Of a stretch of DNA of 64,000 nucleotides, positions 1 through 9,518 are shown piece by piece (position 1 is the stretch's first letter; each line of letters opens with the position of its first letter). Where the stretch lies: assembly GCF_016906305.1 (NCBI RefSeq), contig NZ_JADDOL010000010.1, positions 59,932 through 123,931 on the forward strand. Reading direction: 5' to 3'. The notes below the pieces were generated by a model. The model saw nothing but the letters and a program-made list of their open reading frames with translations, made no database searches and had not been told where the DNA came from. This DNA is from Alloalcanivorax marinus (lineage in GTDB: Bacteria; Pseudomonadota; Gammaproteobacteria; Pseudomonadales; Alcanivoracaceae). Made by a program: the position numbers and the translations under genes.

Positions 1-1206
<1,206 letters not shown>

Positions 1207-2530
1207 AGCGACGCAGGTCATTGAGCGAACCGCAGCGCCGGGCGGCGCGGCAGTACGGCAGGTAGCGGGCCATGATGGCGTCGCCGCTGTTCCAGCGCGA
1301 CGGCGGCTCCGGGTTGAGCCAGAACACCTGCCGGGCACGGCGGGCGATGTCCGCCAGATGCCGTTCGCCGGCGGGCAGATCGTTGTTGCGGGCGTCACCG
1401 AGGATGATCAGCGTGGTCTGCCGGTCGATTTCGCCCCGGCAGGCCGCCTCCAGCTCCTTGAACATGGTGCCGTAGTCGGTGCCGCTGCCGGACACCCGGT
1501 CCAGAATGCGCCCCACCGCCACATCCGGCGGGTAGCGCTCGAAGTCGTCGGTGACCTCGTCGAAGCGGGCGGCGAAGGCGAAACTGCGCACCCTGGGCAG
1601 CACGTCGGTCATGGCATAGAGAAACTGCAGCAGAAAGCGGGCCGCGTCGCGCACCGAGCTGGACACGTCGCACACCACCAACACCTTGGCGCGGGTGCGC
1701 CGCCGCTGACGCCAGTGCAGCTGCACCGGCACCGCGTTATAGCGCAGGCTGGCGGCCAGGGTGCGGCGCGCGTCCAGGGCCCCGCGCCGGGCTTTCTTCT
1801 GGCGGCGCTGGTGGGAGCGGGCCAGCCGCCGCGCCATCCGTCGCACCAGCATCTGCACCTGCTGGAATTCGCGCAGTTCGCGGAACGGGGCCGCCTGCAT
1901 GCTGTGCTCGCGGAGCGCGCGGCCATGGGCGCGGCCGTGCAGATCGTACTGACGGCGAACATGGGCCATGGCCCGCTCGCGTACCCGGCCGCGCCAGTCG
2001 CGCAGCGCCTCGGCGCGCTCCCCGTCGCCGGGCCGGGCGGAGGCATCCAGGCGCAGAATCTCGTCGTCCACCGCCCCCATGCCCATGTTCATCAGCAGAC
2101 GGCGGGCGAACAGCCCCTGCTGGGTGATCACCTGCATGGCGGTGAAGTCGATCTCGGCGGCGGCCTGGGCCAGGGTCTGCTCCAGGCCAGTGTCGCTTTG
2201 CGCCACCAGCTCGGCGGCCGGCCCCGACAGGGCCTCCGGGTCGGGCGCCGCCGCCGTGGCCTGCCCGGCGTGGTCCGCATCGGAGCCGTCGTCCTGCTCC
2301 GGGTCCGCGCTTTCGAAACGGAAAAAGGCCGCGAAGCAGCGGTCGAAGTCCGGCCGCTCCGCCTGGCTCTTCACCAGCGTCAGCGCCAGGGTTTCGCGGA
2401 AGCGGTCCCGGTCGCCGTAGCCCACCAGGGCGGCGGCGCGAAACGCCTCCTCCGCCTCCACCGGAGAGACGCGCACCCCGGCGCCCCGCAGGGCACGCAC
2501 GAACTCATGCAGGCGCCGGCCGGCCATGGC

Positions 2531-3460
2531 TCAGCGGGCGCGCCGGGCGCGGAACCAGTGGGGCAGCAGTTCGCGGGCCAGCTCCGCGTCCTGCTCGTTC
2601 TTGAGCACCAGCGTCAGGGTCTGCTCCACCAGCTCCGGCTCCAGGCTGTCCGCGTGCAGCAGCACCAGGGCGCGGGCCCAGTCCAGGGTTTCCGACACCG
2701 CCGGCAGCTTTTTCATGTCCTGCTCGCGCAGATGCTGGATGAAGTCCACCAGCTGGTCGCGCAGCTGGTCGTCCAGCTCCGGCACCCGCTCCGCCAGAAT
2801 GCGCCGCTCCAGCGTCGCGTCCGGATAGGGAATGTACAGATGCAGGCAGCGGCGCTTGAGGGCGTCGGACAGCTCACGCTGGTCGTTGCTGGTCAGGAAC
2901 ACCAGCGGCTGATGGCGGGCGCGGACCGTGCCCAGTTCGGGAATCGAAATCTGGAAATCCGACAGCAGCTCCAGCAGAAACGCCTCGAACTCCTGGTCGG
3001 CCTTGTCGATCTCGTCGATCAGCAGCACCACCGGCTCGTCGGCGCGCAGCGCCCGCAGCAGCGGCCGGGGCTCCAGGAAGGTGTCGCTGTAGAAGGCCTC
3101 GCCCAGGTCACCCAGCCGGCGCATGCTCTCTTCCAGGCTGTCGGTGTCCGCCAGGGTGCCACTGAGCTTGTCCCGCAGCAGCTGGGTGTAGAGCAGTTGC
3201 TTGCCGTACTTCCACTCGTACAGGGCCCGGCTCTCGTCCAGGCCCTCGTAGCACTGCAGCCGGATCAGCGGCGCTTCCAGAAAGGCGGCGGCGGCCTTGG
3301 CCAGCTCGGTCTTGCCGACCCCCGGCGGGCCCTCGACCAGCACCGGTTTGTGCAGCTGGGCGGCCAGGTATACCGCCAGGGCGGTGCGCGCGTCGCAGAT
3401 GTAGCCCTGGCGGGCGAAGCTCTGCGTCACGTCGTCGACGGAATCGATGCGTGTTTTCAT
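2531..3460 (-). CDS. MoxR-family AAA+ ATPase
   Basis: 309 residues from the ATG at 3460 (MKTRIDSVDD). The open frame extends 30 codons further up, but those residues do not look like the family and overlap the neighbouring gene. Walker A is EGPPGVGKTELA, Walker B is VVLLIDEID, and the sensor and arginine-finger regions follow, for example FLTSNDQRELSDALKRRC. This is the ordinary MoxR layout and length. It lies 25 bases downstream of the monooxygenase-like gene and directly ahead of the VWA gene, the classic pairing. The likely role is ATP-driven remodelling or activation of a client protein together with the VWA partner. Confidence 0.92.
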   Translation of the reverse strand: MKTRIDSVDDVTQSFARQGYICDARTALAVYLAAQLHKPVLVEGPPGVGKTELAKAAAAFLEAPLIRLQCYEGLDESRALYEWKYGKQLLYTQLLRDKLSGTLADTDSLEESMRRLGDLGEAFYSDTFLEPRPLLRALRADEPVVLLIDEIDKADQEFEAFLLELLSDFQISIPELGTVRARHQPLVFLTSNDQRELSDALKRRCLHLYIPYPDATLERRILAERVPELDDQLRDQLVDFIQHLREQDMKKLPAVSETLDWARALVLLHADSLEPELVEQTLTLVLKNEQDAELARELLPHWFRARRAR

Positions 3461-3485
3461 GGCAGGAACCTGTTCAGAGCGGAGG

Positions 3486-3836
3486 TCAGTGCAGAACGGT
3501 GCCATCCGCCAGGGCGGAGGGCACCGGCCCGGCGGGCGGCTCCTCGCCATCCTCGGTGACGTCGAAGCGCAGGGAGTGCACCTCGCCGTCGATCATGTCC
3601 GGAATGCGGTCGAGAAAGTCGTCCAGGTGCTCGGAATCGAAATGGCGCTCCAGGGCGTCCAGGTCGGTCCACTGCTGCCAGAGCATGATCACCCGCGGGG
3701 CGTCCGCCTTCACATAGACCTCGTAGGACAGACAGCCCTGCTCGTCCCGTGCCTGCTGCGCCAGCTCCTGCGCCAGGGCCACGGCGCTCTCTCGCAAATT
3801 GTCGCGAACCGGAATCAAACCTTTGACAATGACCAT
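3486..3836 (-). CDS. Antibiotic biosynthesis monooxygenase (ABM) family, putative quinol monooxygenase
   Basis: 116 residues forming one ferredoxin-like ABM domain. Diagnostic parts are the N-terminal strand (MVIVKGLIPV), the helix LAQELAQQARDEQGCLSYEVYV and the strand VIMLWQQWTDLDALERHF. Small cofactor-free ABM proteins such as YgiN act on quinols or serve other roles, so the substrate is open. A Pro-rich tail after residue 95 extends beyond the core domain. It sits between the nitroreductase and MoxR genes on the same strand, with gaps of 63 and 25 bases, so it is probably part of one leftward transcript. Confidence 0.82.
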   Translation of the reverse strand: MVIVKGLIPVRDNLRESAVALAQELAQQARDEQGCLSYEVYVKADAPRVIMLWQQWTDLDALERHFDSEHLDDFLDRIPDMIDGEVHSLRFDVTEDGEEPPAGPVPSALADGTVLH

Positions 3837-3899
3837 ACTGCTCGGAAGGGTGAAAAGTGAACCCGGCAGTATAGCACGGATCGGCCCTGCTGGCGCCGC

Positions 3900-4586
3900 T
3901 CACAGGGTGGATCGGAAGGCCACGGAGTCGCCCAGGGGCGCCCGCCCCACCCGGGTGCGGTTGGCGGCCACCGCCTCGTCCTCGTAGCCAAAGCTGATGC
4001 CCACCAGGATCGCCGTGGAATCCGGCTCACCAAAGACCTCACGCACGTCGTTGGGGTAATAGCGCATGCTGCCCTGGGCGCAGCTGCCGATGCCATGGGC
4101 GGTGAGGGTCAGCATCAGCGACTGGATGTACATGCCCACGTCCAGCGCCACGGTGGGCCCGAAACTGCGTTCCATGCCGATGAACACCACATGGGGCGCG
4201 TCGAACAGCTCGAAGTTGCGCAGCTGGGCGCGCAGCCGGCCGGGCTTGTCGTCCCGGGCGATGCCCATGTTGTTGTAGAGCTCCACCGCGCAGTCCACCT
4301 GCCGCTGGCGGTAGACGCCCTCGAACTTGCCCGCGTTGGGCTCGAAATCCGGTTCCATGGGCACCCCGGCGGAGACCTTTTCGACCATGCGACGGCGCAG
4401 TTCATCGCGCACCTCGCCGGAGGCCACGAACACTTTCCAGGGTTGGATGTTGCAGTTGGACGGCGCCAGCTGGGCCAGCTCGAACACCTCCCTCAGTACC
4501 GCCTCGGGCACCGGTTTGTCGAGAAAGCCACGGACCGAGCGGCGGCGGCGCAGAGCGTCCGCCAGGGAAACGGTTTCCGGATTCAT
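3900..4586 (-). CDS. Nitroreductase family FMN oxidoreductase
   Basis: 228 residues. The nitroreductase fold is shown by RRRRSVRGFLDKPV near the N-terminus (FMN phosphate contact region), LAQLAPSNCNIQPWKVFV, and the C-terminal GIGSCAQGSMRYY and AILVGISFGYEDE. The ATG at 4586 is chosen because AAGGA lies five bases before it and the family homology begins there; the open frame continues upstream only as a shadow of the divergent gene. Such enzymes reduce nitro groups, quinones or enones with NAD(P)H; the substrate is not known. It is divergent from the fatty acyl-CoA reductase, and a perfect palindrome lies 18-41 bases upstream of the start. Confidence 0.92.
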   Translation of the reverse strand: MNPETVSLADALRRRRSVRGFLDKPVPEAVLREVFELAQLAPSNCNIQPWKVFVASGEVRDELRRRMVEKVSAGVPMEPDFEPNAGKFEGVYRQRQVDCAVELYNNMGIARDDKPGRLRAQLRNFELFDAPHVVFIGMERSFGPTVALDVGMYIQSLMLTLTAHGIGSCAQGSMRYYPNDVREVFGEPDSTAILVGISFGYEDEAVAANRTRVGRAPLGDSVAFRSTL

Positions 4587-4603
4587 GAGCGTCCTTCTTG
4601 TTC

Positions 4604-4631
4604 TACGAAAATGGAATCGGATTCCATCGTA
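4604..4631. promoter_or_regulatory. Palindromic operator candidate between nitroreductase and acyl-CoA reductase
   Basis: ATGGAATC-G-GATTCCAT (4611-4627) is a perfect palindrome. It is flanked by TACG at 4604-4607 and CGTA at 4628-4631, so the symmetry extends outwards with a small offset. It lies 18 bases upstream of the nitroreductase ATG and about 136 bases upstream of the divergent reductase. A site of this length and symmetry is typical of TetR-like repressors. No regulator gene is adjacent. Confidence 0.55.
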
Positions 4632-4766
4632 GCGCTTTGCCAGGAAACTACAACCGGCCCGTCGCCCGGGCCCTGGCCCTTTGCGCCCCGAGGGGGCATC
4701 ATCGAAGCGAGTCTGGACCGCAACCCGAGCGCCGCCAGGGAAGTCGTGATAAAAAGGGGGATTGCC

Positions 4767-6773
4767 ATGAACTACTTCGTCACCGGTGCCACCGGTTTTA
4801 TCGGCCGCTTTCTGGTCGCCCGTTTGCTCAAGCGGGACAACGCCCGGGTGTTCGCCCTGGTACGCCCCGGCTCGGAATACAAACTGGACGCCATGCGCCG
4901 GCGCCTGTGCGTGGAAGAGAGCCGATTGGTGCCGATCAGCGGCGACCTGACCAAGAAGCTTCTCGGCGTCAACAAACGCGACCAGGACGACCTGGTCGGC
5001 CAGATCGACCACTTTTTCCATCTCGCCGCCATCTACGATCTGAACGCCGACGAGAACAGCCAGCGCTACATCAACATCGAAGGCACCCGGCAGACCCTCA
5101 AGCTGGCCGAGAAATTGGACGCCAAATGCTTCCACCACATGTCCTCGGTGGCCGCCGGCGGCCTCTACGACGGCACCTTCACCGAGGACATGTTCGAGGA
5201 GGCGGAGGGCCTGGACGATCCCTACCTGCTGACCAAGCACGAGGCCGAGGCCCTGGTGCGCCAGGAGAGCCGCATCCCGTGGCGCATTTACCGGCCGTCA
5301 CTGGTGGTGGGGCACTCCCAGACCGGCGAAATGGACAAGATCGACGGCCCCTATTACTTCTTCAAGCTGATCCAGAAGATCAAGGATTTCCTGCCCAACT
5401 GGATTCCGCTGGTGGGCCTGGACAGCGGTCACTTCAACATCGTGCCGGTGGACTTCGTCGCCGACGCCCTGGACCACATCGCCCACCGCAAGGACGGCAA
5501 CGGCCAGTGCTTTCACCTGACCGCCGACCGCAGCTACAACTTCGGCGAGGTGATGGACATCATCGCCAGCGCCGCCCAGGCGCCGCGTATGCCGGTGCGG
5601 CTGGACGGCAAGGTGTTCGACGCGGTGCCCGGCTTCGTGCGCAGGGGAGTCAGCGCCCTGACGCCGCGCATGCTGATCAATCAGGCGCTGGAAAACCTGG
5701 ACATTCCGCCCTCGGTGATCAAATTCCTGGCGTTTCCCACCGAGTACGACAACCAGCGTGCCCGGGCCGCCCTGGAAGGCAGCGGCATCGAGGTGCCGGA
5801 GCTGGAAAGCTACATTCAGCAGCTGTGGGATTTCTGGGAGAACCACCTGGATCCGGATCGCGACAGCCGCGAGGACGAGTTGCAGCCGCTGCCGTCCCTG
5901 CCCGAGCGGGTGGAGGACAAGATCGTTCTGGTCACCGGCGCCACCTCCGGCATCGGCAAGGCCAGCGCCCTGAAGCTGGCCCGCGCCGGCGCCACCGTGC
6001 TGGTGGTGGCGCGCACCCCGGAAAAGCTGGAAGAAACCCTGCACGAGATCAAGCAACTGGGCGGCACCGCCCGCGCCTACCGCTGTGACGTGTCGAACAT
6101 CGACTCGGTGGACGAACTGGTGGAGAAGGTGCTGGCCGATTACGGCCGGGTGGACATTCTGGTCAATAATGCCGGCCACTCGATCCGCCGCTCGGTGGTG
6201 CACTCGTTTTCGCGGTTCCACGACTTCGAGCGCACCATGCAGCTGAACTACTTCGGCGCCCTGCGGCTGATCATGAAACTGATGCCGGGGATGATCGAGC
6301 GCGGCTTCGGCCATGTGATCAATATTTCCAGCATCGGCGTGCTTACCAACGCGCCGCGCTTTTCCGCCTATGTGGCCTCCAAGGCCGCGCTGGACTCCTT
6401 CACCCGCTGCGCCGCCAGCGAACTGGCCCACCAGGGCATCTACTTCACCACCATCAATATGCCGCTGGTGCGCACGCCGATGATCGCGCCCACCAAGCTC
6501 TATAACCACGTGCCCACCATCAGCCCCAACCAGGCCGCGGACATGATCTGCGACGCCATCGTGCGGCGTCCCAAGCGGATCGCCACCAGCCTGGGCGTGC
6601 TCGGGCAGGTGATGCATTTCATCACCCCCAAGGTCACCGAGACGATCATGAACACCGGCTACAAGATTTTCTCGGACTCCGCCGCCGCCATGGGCCGCAA
6701 GGAAGCCACGCCGAAGAAGATCAGCCGCGAGCAGGCCGCCTTCTCCCGGCTGTTCAAGGGCATTCACTGGTAG
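4767..6773 (+). CDS. Two-domain fatty acyl-CoA reductase (alcohol-forming), Marinobacter Maqu_2507 type
   Basis: 668 residues made of two fused short-chain dehydrogenase units. The N-terminal extended-SDR unit has the nucleotide motif TGATGFIG (residues 6-13) and YLLTK (Tyr153, Lys157). The C-terminal unit has TGATSGIG (390-397), NNAG and YVASK (Tyr535, Lys539). Long blocks such as GEMDKIDGPYYFFK and HDFERTMQLNYFG match the Marinobacter enzyme as I recall it. That enzyme reduces fatty acyl-CoA through the aldehyde to the alcohol with NADPH, feeding wax ester synthesis. The ATG at 4767 is used because MNYF(V)TG(A)TGFIGRFLV is the family N-terminus; AAGGGGG lies ahead of it. Single-gene transcript, divergent from the nitroreductase. 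Confidence 0.9.
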   Translation: MNYFVTGATGFIGRFLVARLLKRDNARVFALVRPGSEYKLDAMRRRLCVEESRLVPISGDLTKKLLGVNKRDQDDLVGQIDHFFHLAAIYDLNADENSQRYINIEGTRQTLKLAEKLDAKCFHHMSSVAAGGLYDGTFTEDMFEEAEGLDDPYLLTKHEAEALVRQESRIPWRIYRPSLVVGHSQTGEMDKIDGPYYFFKLIQKIKDFLPNWIPLVGLDSGHFNIVPVDFVADALDHIAHRKDGNGQCFHLTADRSYNFGEVMDIIASAAQAPRMPVRLDGKVFDAVPGFVRRGVSALTPRMLINQALENLDIPPSVIKFLAFPTEYDNQRARAALEGSGIEVPELESYIQQLWDFWENHLDPDRDSREDELQPLPSLPERVEDKIVLVTGATSGIGKASALKLARAGATVLVVARTPEKLEETLHEIKQLGGTARAYRCDVSNIDSVDELVEKVLADYGRVDILVNNAGHSIRRSVVHSFSRFHDFERTMQLNYFGALRLIMKLMPGMIERGFGHVINISSIGVLTNAPRFSAYVASKAALDSFTRCAASELAHQGIYFTTINMPLVRTPMIAPTKLYNHVPTISPNQAADMICDAIVRRPKRIATSLGVLGQVMHFITPKVTETIMNTGYKIFSDSAAAMGRKEATPKKISREQAAFSRLFKGIHW

Positions 6774-6783
6774 AAAATCAGGC

Positions 6784-6809
6784 AAAAAAAGGCCCCGCCA
6801 GGCGGGGCC
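6784..6809 (-). terminator. Rho-independent terminator for the epoxide hydrolase gene
   Basis: Stem GGCCCCGC / GCGGGGCC (6791-6798 with 6802-6809). On the minus strand it is followed by seven T (the A-run 6784-6790). It serves the leftward hydrolase and may also stop rightward transcripts from the reductase. Two more GC hairpins (6844-6859 and 6871-6884) lie between it and the hydrolase stop. Confidence 0.75.
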
Positions 6810-6903
6810 GATAATCCGGTGTTTTTCCGGAAGCATACGCAGCGGGGCGTTGCCGCCCCACACGCATCATGCCCCGGTCGGGGCCGCCGGCTCTTGATCC
6901 AGG

Positions 6904-7899
6904 TCAGCCCTTGCCGCTGCTTTTGCCCGGGGCGCCGTCCCGCTCCAGCTTTTCATGCAGAAAGTTGAGCAACTCCCGGTTCACCTCCACCGCCTGCTCC
7001 ATCTGGATCCAGTGGCCGCAGCGGTCGATCATCACCGTGGTCAGGTCGGGCACGTAGTCCGGCATGCGCGCCAGCGCCTTCTGACTGAACAGCACCACCG
7101 GGTCCTGCATGCCACCCAGAAACAGGGTGGGCGCCGGTATCGTCCAGGTGTCATCGTCACGGCTTTCCGCCCAGGAGGCGTCCATGGCCCGGTACCAGTT
7201 GAGCGCGCCGGTGAAACCGGTCTTGCGGAAGCGGGCCACGTAATAGGCCAGGTCCTCGTCGCGCATCCAGCGCGGCGGCGTGGCCGGCGGCCGCATGGCG
7301 GTCAGCACCCGGGTATCGTCCGGCGCCACCCGGAAGTCGTCGATGCCGTCCGCGGAAAGACTGTGGAACATGCGCCGCAGGCTGTCCTCCACATCGGCTT
7401 CCAGCTCCTGCTCGGGCAGATCCGGCTGCTGAAAATAGAGCATGTAGAAAAAATGGTCGCCGAACAGCTCGCGCATGGACTCGGTGGGCGGCTTGGGCGC
7501 CGGCCCGCCGTAGGGCACGGACAGGCCGGCCACGGCGGCGACCCGATCCGGGTGGCGGCGGGCCACCTGCCAGGCCAGCATGCACCCCCAATCATGGCCC
7601 ACCAGCACGGCGCGGGGCGCGTCCAGGGCGTCCACCAGGGCGATCACGTCCGCCACCAGCCGCGATTGCCGGTAGGCGTCCACCTCCTTCGGGCCACCGG
7701 TCTCGCCGTAGCCGCGCAGATCCGGCGCCACCGCGTGGTAGCCGGACTGCGCCAGGGCCGGCAGCTGGTAGCGCCAGGACGCCCAGCATTCCGGAAAGCC
7801 GTGCAGGCAGAGCACCAGGGGGGCACCCGGCTCGCCCGCCTCGGCAACAAAAAAGTCCAGTCCGTTGGCGCGCACACGCCGTTCGCGAATAAAAGCCAT
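6904..7899 (-). CDS. Alpha/beta hydrolase, epoxide hydrolase-like
   Basis: 331 residues. Motifs in order: oxyanion HGFPECWASW, DLRGYGETG, the nucleophile elbow GHDWGCMLAW with Asp as nucleophile (typical of soluble epoxide hydrolases and dehalogenases), a helical lid, and the catalytic His in DRCGHWIQME. The HGFPE motif and the Tyr residues in the lid favour epoxide hydrolase over haloalkane dehalogenase. The start MAFIRERRV (7899) is preferred over an upstream extension because the fold begins there and AAGG sits ahead of it. It is divergent from the cyclase gene. The natural epoxide is unknown. Confidence 0.88.
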   Translation of the reverse strand: MAFIRERRVRANGLDFFVAEAGEPGAPLVLCLHGFPECWASWRYQLPALAQSGYHAVAPDLRGYGETGGPKEVDAYRQSRLVADVIALVDALDAPRAVLVGHDWGCMLAWQVARRHPDRVAAVAGLSVPYGGPAPKPPTESMRELFGDHFFYMLYFQQPDLPEQELEADVEDSLRRMFHSLSADGIDDFRVAPDDTRVLTAMRPPATPPRWMRDEDLAYYVARFRKTGFTGALNWYRAMDASWAESRDDDTWTIPAPTLFLGGMQDPVVLFSQKALARMPDYVPDLTTVMIDRCGHWIQMEQAVEVNRELLNFLHEKLERDGAPGKSSGKG

Positions 7900-7931
7900 G
7901 CTGTTGTCGACCTTGTGGTGGTTTCCGCGGG

Positions 7932-7991
7932 GCCAGTCTGGCAATGTGACACTGCGTAATCCCGCTGACAAGAGAAGCCGTTACGGTAACG
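7932..7991. promoter_or_regulatory. Two short palindromes in the hydrolase-cyclase divergent region
   Basis: GCCAG-T-CTGGC (7932-7942) and CGTTAC-G-GTAACG (7979-7991) are perfect palindromes in the 95-base region between two divergent genes. The second ends three bases before the cyclase GTG. They are candidate operators. No convincing -35/-10 pair was found. Confidence 0.4.
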
Positions 7992-7994
7992 TCC

Positions 7995-9518
7995 GTGAAC
8001 ACTCCCGCAGACAACGACACGCCCCCCGACACGGATGCCAACCGGCCCGGCGGCGCGCTACGACGCCGCTTCGGCGCGCTGATCCGTCCCTATGTGCCGT
8101 CCTATTTTCCGGTGGCCTGGAAAATGGGCCTGTCGATTTCCGCCCTGATCCTGGTGGGCATGACCCTGCTGGGCGTGTTCCTGCTCAATGACCAGCTGCA
8201 GCGGATGCGGCAACAGGCCGACAGCTTCGGCGCCGCCATCGCCGCCCAGCTGGCTCACACCGCCCGCGAGCCGCTGCTCGCCGAGGACCGGTTTCTGCTC
8301 AAGGTGCACATCAACAACCTGGTGCGCAGCGACAGCATCCACGGCGCCGCCCTGTTCGACCGTGACAACACCCCCATCGACCAGGCCGGGGACCTGCCGC
8401 CCCGGGCCCTGCCCGTGGATGGCGCCGTGCAGCGCTGGCGCGACCAGGGCGAAGCCATGAGCACCTATTTCGCGCCGGTGACCGTGGAGCAAAACCGGGT
8501 GGGCGCGGTGGCGGTGACCCTGTCGGACCGCTCCATCACCGCCGCCCAGCGCCAGGTGCGGGACACCATGATCACCGCCACCCTGGCCATGGGCCTGCTG
8601 GCGATCATCGCTTCGTTCCTGATCAGTCGCCGGCTGGCCAAGCCGATTCACAATCTGCTGGCCGCCACCAGCGCCTTGCAGCAGGGCGATTTGAAATACC
8701 GCATTCAGGAACGCCGCAACGACGAGATCGGCCACCTGATCGAGGCCTACAACAGCATGGCCCACGACATGCTTGAAAAGGATCAGGTGGAGCGGGTGCT
8801 GCAGCGCTTCGTCAGCCCATCGGTGGCGCGCACCATGATGGCCAATCTGGACCAGGTCACGCTGGGTGGCCGCGATGTGGAAGCCACCGTGGTGTTCGCC
8901 GATATCGTCGGCTTCACCCGCCTGTCGGAAAGTCTGGCGCCGGAAGCGGTGGCGGACATGCTGAACGTCTACTTCGGCGCCATCACCGCCGCCACCTCCT
9001 TCTACCGGGGCACCATCGACAAGTACATGGGCGATTGCGCGATGATCGTGTTCGGGGTCCCCGAGGAAGACTCCGAGCATCTGTTCCATGGCCTGTGCTG
9101 CGCGGTGATGATCCAGAGACTGGTGAGCCGGCTCAACGAACAACGGGCCCGGCGCGGTCAGACCACGGTGGAATTCCGTATCGGCATGAACTCCGGCGCC
9201 ATGCTGGCCGGTAACCTGGGCTCCCGGGACCGCATGCAATACACGGTGGTGGGCGATGCCGTGAACCTGGCCTCGCGGCTGTCGAACATGGCCGGCGCCG
9301 GCGAGATCATCGCCGCCGCCGCGCTCATCGACGACCCCAATATCGGTTCCCGGGTGCGTGCCACCGAATACGGGAGCATGCGCGTGCGCGGTCGCAACGA
9401 ACCGGTGCGGACCTACCGGGTGGACGGTGTCCACGCCCTGTCGGAGACCTTGATGGAACAACGCATCGCCCGCTTTCTCGCCGAATACTATGCGGAGGCC
9501 CCCGGTGCCACGTCCTGA
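7995..9518 (+). CDS. Membrane class III adenylate/guanylate cyclase with HAMP domain
   Basis: 507 residues. A cytoplasmic N-tail of about 43 residues is followed by a membrane helix (about 44-66), a periplasmic loop of about 120 residues, a second helix (about 192-213, ending at SRRLAKP), a HAMP linker and a class III cyclase domain. Metal-binding Asp residues lie in VVFADIVGFTRL and MGDCAMIVFG; the end of the catalytic domain is QYTVVGDAVNLASRL. The product is probably cAMP, but cGMP cannot be excluded by eye. The start is a GTG with no strong ribosome site, so the N-terminus is uncertain. Its 3' end overlaps the next gene's start, implying coupled expression with a lipoprotein. Confidence 0.92.
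   Translation: MNTPADNDTPPDTDANRPGGALRRRFGALIRPYVPSYFPVAWKMGLSISALILVGMTLLGVFLLNDQLQRMRQQADSFGAAIAAQLAHTAREPLLAEDRFLLKVHINNLVRSDSIHGAALFDRDNTPIDQAGDLPPRALPVDGAVQRWRDQGEAMSTYFAPVTVEQNRVGAVAVTLSDRSITAAQRQVRDTMITATLAMGLLAIIASFLISRRLAKPIHNLLAATSALQQGDLKYRIQERRNDEIGHLIEAYNSMAHDMLEKDQVERVLQRFVSPSVARTMMANLDQVTLGGRDVEATVVFADIVGFTRLSESLAPEAVADMLNVYFGAITAATSFYRGTIDKYMGDCAMIVFGVPEEDSEHLFHGLCCAVMIQRLVSRLNEQRARRGQTTVEFRIGMNSGAMLAGNLGSRDRMQYTVVGDAVNLASRLSNMAGAGEIIAAAALIDDPNIGSRVRATEYGSMRVRGRNEPVRTYRVDGVHALSETLMEQRIARFLAEYYAEAPGATS

Noticed and set aside
1358..3559. 733-codon plus-strand frame across the VWA and MoxR genes
   Set aside because: It spans two well-supported minus-strand genes and their junction, has no domain and no ribosome site. 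It is a codon-phase shadow.
3900..5240. 446-codon version of the nitroreductase with a long N-terminal extension
   Set aside because: The extension lies over the 5' part of the fatty acyl-CoA reductase and is antisense to it; the family start and ribosome site are at 4586.
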